Assembly: GCF_000576595.1 (NCBI RefSeq)
Contig: NZ_AWSA01000011.1
Span: 1-64,000, forward strand
Source: Intrasporangium oryzae NRRL B-24470
GTDB lineage: Bacteria > Actinomycetota > Actinomycetes > Actinomycetales > Dermatophilaceae
DNA: 64,000 bases
Direction: 5' to 3'
In this document: positions 27,445 to 34,876 of the stretch, piece by piece
Position numbering within the stretch: position 1 is the first letter of the stretch
How the letters are laid out: every line of letters starts with the position of its first letter
Made by a program: the position numbers and the translations under genes
The notes under the pieces: generated by a model
Database searches by the model: none
The model's input: the letters and a program-made list of their open reading frames with translations, nothing else
What the model was told of the DNA's origin: nothing

Positions 27445-28458
27445 TCAGGTGGTCGCCTGGGTGGCACTGCGGCGACTGCCCCGCAGGCCGACGAGCAGCA
27501 CGATCACCGCGCCGACGGCAAGGCCCCCGGCGACGGCGGCGTGCATCGTCGCCAGGTCCCGGCAGTCGCTGAGGACGGCGTTCGAAGCCCGCACGTCGAA
27601 GGCCGTGAGGCGCCGCTGGTGGTGCCACTCCACCGTGGCGGTGCGCGCTGCCTGCTGGTGCTCCAGCCGGGCCGACTCGGCCGCCGTCAGTGCCGACTCC
27701 GCGGCACGCTGGCGCGCGACGGCCTCCGAGAGCCTTGCCTGGGCGGCGCTCGTGGCGGCCTGGGCCTGCGCGGCGAGAGCGTCCGCCGCGGCGCGGGCAG
27801 CCTGCGTCTGGGGAGCGACGGCGGCGGCCGCCTTCTCCCCGGAGGCGAGCGTCGCCAGGTCCCGATCCAGCGTCGCCTGGGCATCGGCGACCGCAGCCCC
27901 GGAGAGCCGGTCCTTGGCCCATTGCACGGCGTCTCGGTCGAACGCGACCCTCGCGCGCGCCTGCTCGATCGACCAGGCCGAACCCTGCGCCGTGTCGAGG
28001 TCGAGCGCGGCCCGGGCCGCGTCGGACCGGGACTGGAGGATGCGGGCCTGCCCGGTCACGGCCTCGGCCTCGGCAACCTGCGCTGCGGCCCGGACGGTCT
28101 CCGTCCGGGCCTCGGCGACGGCGCGTTCGTCAGTGGCTTCGAGGGCGTCGTCAGGAAGCGGCGGCTCCCCCGCGGGCAGGACCGCAGGCGCGGTCGTGAA
28201 GGACTGGAGACCTCCGGGGCAGGACCCGGCGCGAGACGGCACGAGCATGGTCGCGGCCGACGCGGCAAGCAGCAGGGCCGCGGCACCGACGCCGACCCAG
28301 CGAACAGCCCGGAGACTGTCGCGGCGATCGGCTGACCCGACTGCCGCAGGTGCCTCCGGCTGCCGGGCGGCCGGGGCGTGCCGGAACACGTGGAGCACGT
28401 CGTCGGCCTCGACGTCGTCGCCTTCCGTGGTCACGCGAGGCCTGAGTTCCGTCGCCAT
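27445..28458 (-). CDS. Two-TM protein with long coiled coil, unknown function
   Basis: A 337-residue protein. After a charged 50-residue cytoplasmic start there is a hydrophobic helix (about 54-73, VGVGAAALLLAASAATMLV). Then comes a roughly 180-residue Ala/Gln/Arg/Glu-rich helix with heptad spacing (about 105-290), predicted coiled coil, and a second TM (about 303-323, AAVAGGLAVGAVIVLLVGL) with a short basic tail. By the positive-inside rule the coiled coil would be outside the cytoplasm. It is co-transcribed with the preceding membrane gene (28461-28946, 2 nt apart) and divergent from the caspase-CHAT pair, so it may belong to that system. No family recognised. Confidence 0.75.
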   Translation of the reverse strand: MATELRPRVTTEGDDVEADDVLHVFRHAPAARQPEAPAAVGSADRRDSLRAVRWVGVGAAALLLAASAATMLVPSRAGSCPGGLQSFTTAPAVLPAGEPPLPDDALEATDERAVAEARTETVRAAAQVAEAEAVTGQARILQSRSDAARAALDLDTAQGSAWSIEQARARVAFDRDAVQWAKDRLSGAAVADAQATLDRDLATLASGEKAAAAVAPQTQAARAAADALAAQAQAATSAAQARLSEAVARQRAAESALTAAESARLEHQQAARTATVEWHHQRRLTAFDVRASNAVLSDCRDLATMHAAVAGGLAVGAVIVLLVGLRGSRRSATQATT

Positions 28459-28460
28459 GG

Positions 28461-28946
28461 TCACCCACCTCCGGGAGTCAGGTGCACGGACCAGTCGGAA
28501 GCGACCATCTCCTCGTAGCTGCTCAGAGCGCTGCCGATGCCGCCCTGCCGCACGCGGTACGACGCGGCACGCGGCACCTCCGAGAGGTGGAAGCCGAAGA
28601 CGCACACCTTCCCGTCGAACGTCCCGCGCCCGAGCGAGCTCGCCGCGAGAAGAGTCCCATCAGCGTCCTCGACGACGACCCGGTCTCCCTGTCGGATGCC
28701 GTCCTCCCCCGCTCGCGGGGCAGGGCTCCCGACGCACCAGTCACCGGGGTCGGGGCTGCCTGCCGCCGTGAGCGCCAGGTCTCCCGTGACCGTGTGGGTC
28801 TCGCCGAGGTCTGCGAGGACGACGTGGCCGGCGACGCCGAGCAGGCCGAGGGTCGCGAGCACGATGCCCACGATGCGCCAGACGCCCTGTCCCACGGACT
28901 GCCGATCCCTTCTCGGCGGAGCGCCCGGGCCCGCCGGGGACACCAT
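28461..28946 (-). CDS. Single-pass membrane protein with extracytoplasmic domain
   Basis: A 161-residue protein: a short basic N-terminus, one TM helix (about 23-45, VWRIVGIVLATLGLLGVAGHVVL), then an outside domain with two Cys (DWCVGSP and GKVCVFGF) that could form a disulphide. The pattern is GDRVVVEDADGTLLAASSLGRGTF, then FHLSEVPRAASYRVRQG and SYEEMVASDWSVHL. This resembles, from memory, a small extracytoplasmic domain widespread in actinobacterial secreted proteins of unknown role. The ATG at 28946 is chosen; an in-frame GTG at 29075 would add 43 residues without a ribosome site. First gene of the operon divergent from the caspase gene. Confidence 0.75.
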   Translation of the reverse strand: MVSPAGPGAPPRRDRQSVGQGVWRIVGIVLATLGLLGVAGHVVLADLGETHTVTGDLALTAAGSPDPGDWCVGSPAPRAGEDGIRQGDRVVVEDADGTLLAASSLGRGTFDGKVCVFGFHLSEVPRAASYRVRQGGIGSALSSYEEMVASDWSVHLTPGGG

Positions 28947-29191
28947 AGAGGCGAAGAGGCCCTCACGGGTCCTTATCGGCGACCAGGCATCCGGAGGCCC
29001 GGCCACGACGTTCGCGAACTCGCGGACGCGACCCTGCTCAGCGGCATACCGTGAGGGTGTTGGCCCCACGGACACCGCGCCCCTCCGACGACCTGACGGC
29101 TCGACGCTCGTGTATCACCCCCTGTCGCTGGGCGCTCTGACCACTGCGGTCACACCCTCCGGACACGTGCCGGGCGAGAAGGAGCGAGATC

Positions 29192-30016
29192 ATGGCCAAG
29201 CGCGCGCTGCTCATCGGGATCAACCACTACGCCATCCCCAACATCCCCAACGCAGACCTCCGGGGCTGCGTCAACGACGTCAACAACATCGCCGCGGCCC
29301 TCAAGGACTGCTACGGCTTCACCGATGCCGACATCACGATGCTCACCGACGAGCAGGCGACCAAGGCGGCCATGGAGGCGGCGATCACCTCGCTCGTCAC
29401 CACGGCGGCGGCCGGCGACGTGCTCTACCTGCACTACTCGGGCCACGGCTCCAACGTCCCCGACACCAACGGCGACGAGTCGGACGGCCGCGACGAGATC
29501 CTCTGCCCCCACGACCTCGACTTCAACGACCCGCTCACCGACGACTGGCTGCGCACCACGTTCGACCGGCTCGACCCGGCCGCGAGCCTCACCGTGGTGA
29601 TGGACTGCTGCCACTCGGGCACGAACACCCGTGAGCCGATCCCGCCCGACGCCCCCATCATCGACCGCTTCCTGCCCAACCCCGACGACGAGGCATCCGG
29701 CGGCGAGCACACCGGCCGGCTGAGCCGCAGCCTGAGGCGCCGGGCGCCCGTCGACGTCCACGACGTCGACATCATCGAGACGCTCATCAGCGGCTGCCGC
29801 GACACGCAGACGTCCGCCGACGCGATCATCGACGGCGTCTACAACGGCGCCCTGACGTACTTCCTCGTCAAGGCGATGCGCGACCAACCGCAGGCGACCT
29901 ACCGCGAGCTGCACGCCGCGACGATGGCCGGGCTCAAGGGCAACTACGACCAGGTGCCGCAGCTCGAGGGCCGAGCCGCCCGGCTCGACGCCGACGTCCT
30001 CTCCCCCGCGGGATGA
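29192..30016 (+). CDS. Caspase-family (peptidase C14 / metacaspase-like) protease
   Basis: A 274-residue stand-alone caspase-hemoglobinase-fold protease. ALLIGINHY starts the first strand, followed by DLRGCVNDVNNIAAALKDCYGF. The catalytic His85 is in LHYSGHGSNVPD and the catalytic Cys140 in VVMDCCHSGT, so the dyad is intact. Acidic residues around the pocket (ESDGRDEILCPHD) fit metacaspase-like specificity for basic P1 residues. There is no prodomain, death-fold or membrane anchor. The ribosome site GAAGGAGCGAGATC precedes the ATG. A CHAT protease gene begins 7 nt after the stop, implying co-translation and a two-protease module. Confidence 0.93.
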   Translation: MAKRALLIGINHYAIPNIPNADLRGCVNDVNNIAAALKDCYGFTDADITMLTDEQATKAAMEAAITSLVTTAAAGDVLYLHYSGHGSNVPDTNGDESDGRDEILCPHDLDFNDPLTDDWLRTTFDRLDPAASLTVVMDCCHSGTNTREPIPPDAPIIDRFLPNPDDEASGGEHTGRLSRSLRRRAPVDVHDVDIIETLISGCRDTQTSADAIIDGVYNGALTYFLVKAMRDQPQATYRELHAATMAGLKGNYDQVPQLEGRAARLDADVLSPAG

Positions 30017-30023
30017 GGCTGCG

Positions 30024-33000
30024 ATGGCCACCGTCGACGTGAGGCCTGCGGCGAACCCGGGGGACCGACCACCCGCCGCCGGCGCGGCCGCCAACGGGAG
30101 TGCCAACGCGGCCGCGAACGGGGCAGCCAGCGGGGCGGCAGTGACGGATGCCGGCGCGACCGCCGCCGGATCGACCACCAGCACAACGCCTTCCGCGGCA
30201 CCCGCCGCGACGGCGTCTCCGACGCCCACCCCGACGCCCACGGCGACGGCAGCGAGCACGGCGGCGGGCGCGCCCGAGGAAGCCGACGACGACGAGGATC
30301 CCGGGCGGCCGAGGACGACCGTCCACGTCGCCCACGGCGATCTGCGCTTCGCGCGGCACCACGTCCTCGTCGGCCACTACCCCGGCAGCACCATCGCGGG
30401 CGGCGAGGCCGCGCTGGACCAGCTCCTCGACGGCCGGTTGTCCCGGGCGGCGCTCCTCGGCATCTACCCCGGCGCGATCGAGACGTGCCAGGTCTTCACC
30501 GACCCCAACGAGTGGTCCAGCCCGCCCGGAGCGGTCGTCGCGGGCCTCGGGCCGGTCGGCATGCTGAGTGCCGCTTCGCTGGCGCGGGCCGTCGCACACG
30601 CCGCGCTCACCGCCGCGCTCGGCCACCTCAGCATCACGCCCACGCCAGACCCGGGCGCGACGCCCTCCCCGTCGAAGAACGGCGCGAGCGCCCCCACGAG
30701 CAGCCCCGGCCCCGACCGGACCGTCAGCGACATCCTCCAGATGCGCCTCTCGAGCCTGCTCATCGGGACTGGCGCCGGCGGCCTGCCGGTCCGCGACAGC
30801 GTCCAGGCCCTCCTCACCGGCATCCAGCGGGCCAACGACCGGCTCTCCGACACCGGGATGCCCGTCCACATCGCCGACGTCGAGATCATCGAGCTCTGGC
30901 AGGACCGGGCCCTGCAGGCGCTCGAGGCGGTGCGTGCCTCGCTGACGAGCAGCGAGATCGAGGAGTCGTTCGAGTGGGACGCCCGCCTGCGCGAGCTGCC
31001 GGGCCGGCAGCGTCGCCTTCTCTTCCAGGAGGCGACCGGGTGGTGGCAGCAGGTGCGGGTGCACTCCGACCCCGATGGCGCGCTCGTCTTCGACGCCTCG
31101 GTCCGCCGGGCCGGAGCCCCGACGCGGACCGTCCCGACCCAGCGCGCGCTGGTCGACCGCCTCGTCGAGTCGCTCGTCGACACCCCGTCGCCGGACGACT
31201 CGGCCTCGCGGACCCTCTTCGAGCTGCTCTTCCCCAACGATCTCAAGGCACAGGCCCCCGACACCGACAACATCGTCCTCGTCGTCGACCGTGGCTCCGC
31301 CCACTACCCGTGGGAGCTGCTCGACGACCACGCCAGTGACACCGGCCGCGCGCCGCTCGGGGTCCGTCGCGGTCTCATCCGCCAGCTCGAGGGCTCCTCG
31401 ATGCGCAGCCACGTCCTCTCGGCGACGACGAGCCGGGCCCTCGTCGTCGGCGACACCGCGAGCGGGCTGACCCCGCTGCCCGCCGCCCAGCAGGAGGGCC
31501 GCGAGGTCTCGGCGGCACTGCAGGCCAACGGGTTCGACGCCAACTCCCTCATCGGTGCCACCGGCACACAGGTGATCCAGGCCCTCTTCGACGGGTCCTA
31601 CCGCGTCGTCCACCTCGCCGGCCACGGCGTCTACCAGTGGCCGCTGCCCGCGCCCCGCAGCCCGATGCCGTATGCCGCTGAGCCCGCAGGTGCCCCGGCG
31701 ACCGACGGTGCCCCAGCGGGTTCCGCTGTCGCCCCCGCGGTCGCGCCCACGCTCGTGACGGGCATGGTCCTCGGCGGCGGGATGTACCTGACCGCAGGGG
31801 AGATCGGCCAGATGCGGCAGGTCCCCGAGCTCGTCGTCGTCAACTGCTGCCATCTCGGCACGGTGGCCGCCGACGCGAGCGACCCGTCCGCGCCTCCACG
31901 CTCGGGCAACTTCCACCGACTGGCGGCGAGCTTCGCGACCGAGCTCATCGAGATCGGGGTCCGCGGGGTCGTCGCGTGCGGTTGGGCCGTCGACGACGGC
32001 GCCGCCTCGACGTTCGCATCCTCGCTCTACGCAGCCCTGCTCGACGGGGAGCCGTTCGGAGAAGCCGTCTCGAAGGCTCGGACGGCAACGTGGGAGCAGC
32101 ACCCCGACGTGAACACGTGGGGCGCGTACCAGTGCTACGGCGACCCCGACTTCCGGCTCGCGAGGGACGGCGCGCGCCCGGTCAAGCAGGAGTCCCGGGC
32201 CCCCGCCTGCCTCGATGTCGCCCGCGTCGAGATCGAGAACCTCGGCCAGTCCGTCGACGTGAGCCGTGACACCAAGTACGGCCTCGAACGGCTCCAACGC
32301 ATCCTCGACACGATCGACCCGTGCGACCGCGACGACGACACGATGCAGGCGCTCCTCGCGCGGACCTACACGAAGTTCGGCAGCTTCGACACGGCGCGCG
32401 AGATCTTCGAGCAGAGCCTTCGGCGGGGTGGGGGCGCCCTCACGGTCCGGGACTTCGAGGTGTGGATCGACCAGCGGGTGCGCACCGCGACCGCTGTCGC
32501 GAGCGCCGCGGGCGCCGGGCCACAGGTCGAGGAGGCGGTCGCGACGATCGAGGCCTCGATCGAGCTGCTCCGCGGTCTCCTGCTCGACCCGGCTCTGCTC
32601 GTGCTCCACCAGCACTCCGACCTGCCGACGGTGCTGCCCGAGCCGGACGCCCTCCCCGAGACCGTCAGCAGCGACCGGCTGTGGCTGGTGGCGAGCGCGT
32701 ACAAGCGCCTCGCACTCGTCACGTGCCCGACGAGGATCGGCGCGAAGGGGTCCGCGCGGAGCTGGGCCCGGACCAAGGCGGCCCTGGTCTCCACCGCGCG
32801 CTGGTACGAGGCCGCGCGACAGGCCGCCGGCCCGACCAACCGCCGCCGCCACGGCGCCCTCGGCAACCGGCTCGGCGCGGAGCTCTGTCTCCGGTGGCAC
32901 CAGGGCACGAACCACCTCGACGGCCTGGCACTCCTGTCGAAGGCGGAGGCCCGGGCCCTGCTGGCCGAGTCCCTCCGTGGCGCCCGCGAGGAGGCCTACC

Positions 33001-33290
33001 TCGCCCCGAGCTTCTGGAGCGTCGCGGTCTACGGCGACCTCCTGGCGCTCGATGCGCTCTTCAGCGCGCACCCGGAGCCGTCCACGCTGCCGAAGGTGCT
33101 CGACCTCTACCGCCGGGCGAGCGAGCTCGGCAGCGAGGAGCAGCTCCAGCAGGTCCGCGACCAGGTCGCGTTCCTCGCCGTCATGGCCGGCACGGCGGTG
33201 CCGGAGCGCGCCTCCTTCCTCGAGGCCCTCGCCGAAGGGCTCACCCGGATCGACGAGGGAGCGAAGGCGGGGCAGGCCGTCGATCCCTGA
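30024..33290 (+). CDS. CHAT-domain protease with N-terminal low-complexity tail and helical C-terminus
   Basis: A 1088-residue protein. Residues 1-95 are Ala/Asn/Thr/Pro low complexity. Residues about 99-205 and 236-310 form a domain (VHVAHGDLRFARHHVLVGHYPG...GGEAALDQLLDGRLS) that I remember as the usual N-terminal partner of large CHAT proteins, interrupted by a Pro/Ser insert (205-232). The CHAT protease spans about 410-690: PWELL, LAGHG with His534, VVVNCCHLG with the presumed nucleophile Cys609, and WAVDDGAA. An Ala/Pro insert splits it at about 550-578. Residues 730-1088 are helical and TPR-like. Its start is 7 nt after the caspase stop (GGATGAGG ribosome site). A cascade between the two proteases is inferred. 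Confidence 0.9.
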   Translation: MATVDVRPAANPGDRPPAAGAAANGSANAAANGAASGAAVTDAGATAAGSTTSTTPSAAPAATASPTPTPTPTATAASTAAGAPEEADDDEDPGRPRTTVHVAHGDLRFARHHVLVGHYPGSTIAGGEAALDQLLDGRLSRAALLGIYPGAIETCQVFTDPNEWSSPPGAVVAGLGPVGMLSAASLARAVAHAALTAALGHLSITPTPDPGATPSPSKNGASAPTSSPGPDRTVSDILQMRLSSLLIGTGAGGLPVRDSVQALLTGIQRANDRLSDTGMPVHIADVEIIELWQDRALQALEAVRASLTSSEIEESFEWDARLRELPGRQRRLLFQEATGWWQQVRVHSDPDGALVFDASVRRAGAPTRTVPTQRALVDRLVESLVDTPSPDDSASRTLFELLFPNDLKAQAPDTDNIVLVVDRGSAHYPWELLDDHASDTGRAPLGVRRGLIRQLEGSSMRSHVLSATTSRALVVGDTASGLTPLPAAQQEGREVSAALQANGFDANSLIGATGTQVIQALFDGSYRVVHLAGHGVYQWPLPAPRSPMPYAAEPAGAPATDGAPAGSAVAPAVAPTLVTGMVLGGGMYLTAGEIGQMRQVPELVVVNCCHLGTVAADASDPSAPPRSGNFHRLAASFATELIEIGVRGVVACGWAVDDGAASTFASSLYAALLDGEPFGEAVSKARTATWEQHPDVNTWGAYQCYGDPDFRLARDGARPVKQESRAPACLDVARVEIENLGQSVDVSRDTKYGLERLQRILDTIDPCDRDDDTMQALLARTYTKFGSFDTAREIFEQSLRRGGGALTVRDFEVWIDQRVRTATAVASAAGAGPQVEEAVATIEASIELLRGLLLDPALLVLHQHSDLPTVLPEPDALPETVSSDRLWLVASAYKRLALVTCPTRIGAKGSARSWARTKAALVSTARWYEAARQAAGPTNRRRHGALGNRLGAELCLRWHQGTNHLDGLALLSKAEARALLAESLRGAREEAYLAPSFWSVAVYGDLLALDALFSAHPEPSTLPKVLDLYRRASELGSEEQLQQVRDQVAFLAVMAGTAVPERASFLEALAEGLTRIDEGAKAGQAVDP

Positions 33291-33421
33291 GCCGCAGGGG
33301 AACCCACGCCCACGCGACCGTCTCCGGTCACGACGCGGACTCAGGTGCGGCGTTCGGCCCCTTGCGTGCCCGTTCGTCGCTACTGTGCGCTCCGTCACTC
33401 CACCGCACTGAAAGGGACCTC

Positions 33422-33820
33422 ATGTCCTTCCAAGACGCTGTTCGCAGCGCCCTCACCCAGTACGTCACCTTCTCGGGCCGCGCCCGCCGGAGCGAGTACT
33501 GGTTCTTCGCCCTCTTCAACTTCCTCGTCCTCATGGTCGCCAACTTCATCGACCGGGCCATCGGCCTGAACTCGGCGCTCTACGGAGTGGTCGCCCTGGC
33601 CCTGTTGCTCCCGGGCCTCGCGGTCGGCGTCCGCCGCCTGCACGACACGAACCGCAGCGGCTGGTTCCTGCTCCTGGGCCTGATCCCGCTCGTCGGTGCC
33701 ATCGTCCTGATCGTCTTCTGCGTCCAGGACAGCCAGGCAGGCATGAACCAGTACGGTCCGTCGCCCAAGCTGGTCTCGGACGATGCGGTCGGTGGGATCG
33801 ACGCGGCTCCGGCCGTCTGA
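33422..33820 (+). CDS. DUF805 membrane protein
   Basis: A 132-residue inner-membrane protein with the DUF805 signature: SALTQYVTFSGRARRSEYWFFALFNFLV at the N-terminus, the second helix, GLAVGVRRLHDTNRSGWFLLLGLIPLVGAIVLIVF, and a polar tail with the YGPSP motif. Four hydrophobic segments. The family function is unknown. AAAGGGACCTC precedes the ATG. It lies 131 bp after the CHAT gene; co-transcription is possible but nothing ties it functionally to the protease module. A strong hairpin follows. Confidence 0.92.
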   Translation: MSFQDAVRSALTQYVTFSGRARRSEYWFFALFNFLVLMVANFIDRAIGLNSALYGVVALALLLPGLAVGVRRLHDTNRSGWFLLLGLIPLVGAIVLIVFCVQDSQAGMNQYGPSPKLVSDDAVGGIDAAPAV

Positions 33821-33827
33821 CCTCGTG

Positions 33828-33853
33828 GCGGGGCGGCCCTCCGGCCGCCCCGC
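33828..33853. terminator. 11-bp GC stem, bidirectional terminator
   Basis: GCGGGGCGGCC (33828-33838) pairs perfectly with GGCCGCCCCGC (33843-33853) around a 4-nt loop, between the convergent DUF805 and DUF2568 genes (36 bp apart). Confidence 0.85.
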
Positions 33854-33856
33854 TCG

Positions 33857-34210
33857 TCAGCGGGCGAAGGGCCCGAACCACGTCAGCAGCGTGTTGACCA
33901 CGACGACCACCGCGAAGACCACCGCCCACCCGACGGGCAGGACCGCGAACGAAGCGAGCGCCGCTCCACCGAGGACGAGGACCTTGACGGCGACCGCTGC
34001 CGCCGGCACACGGAACACGGCCCGCGGTGCAGCGAAGCACGCCCACAGGGCGATGGCAACCGCCGGGATCACCACGGCGAGAAGGACTCTCGTCCCGGCG
34101 CTGGTGCCGAGAGACCAGCCCCACGCCGCGAGGACGACGACCGCGGCGATCTCGACGAGGAACGCCACGACGTCGTTGGGGGTGATGTCCATCTGCTGCG
34201 GCTCGGTCAT
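33857..34210 (-). CDS. DUF2568 (YrdB-like) membrane protein
   Basis: A 117-residue four-helix membrane protein. ITPNDVVAFLVEIAAVVVLAAWGWSLG is the DUF2568 opening, followed by LLAVVIPAVAIALWACFAAPRA and two more hydrophobic stretches ending in LTWFGPFAR. Function unknown. The ATG at 34210 is chosen over the in-frame ATG at 34249 because the upstream residues are charged and not family-like. It is divergent from the isomerase-fold gene at 34270 with only 59 bp between starts. Confidence 0.82.
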   Translation of the reverse strand: MTEPQQMDITPNDVVAFLVEIAAVVVLAAWGWSLGTSAGTRVLLAVVIPAVAIALWACFAAPRAVFRVPAAAVAVKVLVLGGAALASFAVLPVGWAVVFAVVVVVNTLLTWFGPFAR

Positions 34211-34269
34211 GGGATCACGATCCCATCTTGCGTCCCGCCCTGTCGGCACCGCGTGAGAGGCTCGCGCGT

Positions 34270-34851
34270 ATGAGTCAGATGGGGAGTCTGGTCACCGCCG
34301 CCACCGCAGAGACCCGCCGCGCGGTAGAGCCCGCGCTCGACCGCGACTGGGATGTGGCTGCAGGAGAGCTGGACTGGTCCTGTCGGGCGACCGCCGCACA
34401 CATCGCCGACGACCTGTTCTCCTATGCCTCGCAGGTGGTGGCCCATCCCGCCGCGGGTTACCTTCCCATCGAGGCGGTCATCGAGCCGGGCGCTTCGCCC
34501 GAGGCGCTGCTCCAGTCCGTCGTCATGTGCGGCGAGCTCCTCCGGCTCGCCGTCGCCGCTGGCTCCCCCGATGTGCGGGCCTGGCACCCCTACGGTGTCT
34601 CAGACCCCGACGGGTTCGCCGCCATGGGGATCGTCGAGGTCCTCGTGCACACCTACGACATCACGCGTGGCCTGGCCCTCGACTGGGCGCCGCCGGCCGC
34701 GCTGTGCGCCCCGGTGCTGGCCCGACTCTTCCCCGACGCACCGGCCGGCGACCCCTCGGCGGCCCTGCTCTGGTGCACGGGTCGCATCGCCCTTCCCGAC
34801 CGTCCCCGGCTGCAGCAGTGGCGCTGGGACTCCTCGGTCGCACCCTCCTAG
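34270..34851 (+). CDS. Maleylpyruvate isomerase N-terminal (DinB-like, mycothiol-dependent) family protein
   Basis: A 193-residue DinB-fold protein: LDWSCRATAAHIADDLFSYASQV holds the first conserved His, and MGIVEVLVHTYDITRGLALDW contains the second His with the HTYD pattern of mycothiol-dependent maleylpyruvate isomerases and related thiol transferases. The C-terminal SCP2-like domain is missing, so only the metal-binding half is present. The substrate is unknown; the family is typical of mycothiol-making actinobacteria. It is convergent with the ABC1 kinase gene (25 bp between stops). Confidence 0.8.
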   Translation: MSQMGSLVTAATAETRRAVEPALDRDWDVAAGELDWSCRATAAHIADDLFSYASQVVAHPAAGYLPIEAVIEPGASPEALLQSVVMCGELLRLAVAAGSPDVRAWHPYGVSDPDGFAAMGIVEVLVHTYDITRGLALDWAPPAALCAPVLARLFPDAPAGDPSAALLWCTGRIALPDRPRLQQWRWDSSVAPS

Positions 34852-34876
34852 GCACCGCCGCCCGGCCTCGGGGCGG

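Noticed and set aside
28947-29075. GTG start at 29075 extending the single-pass membrane protein by 43 residues
   Set aside because: No ribosome site, and the extra residues are not membrane- or signal-like; the ATG at 28946 gives a normal short leader before the TM helix.
29934-33398. 1154-codon open frame antisense to the CHAT gene
   Set aside because: High GC keeps the opposite strand open. Its residues are Arg/Gly/Val-rich with no domain, while the + strand shows conserved CHAT motifs.
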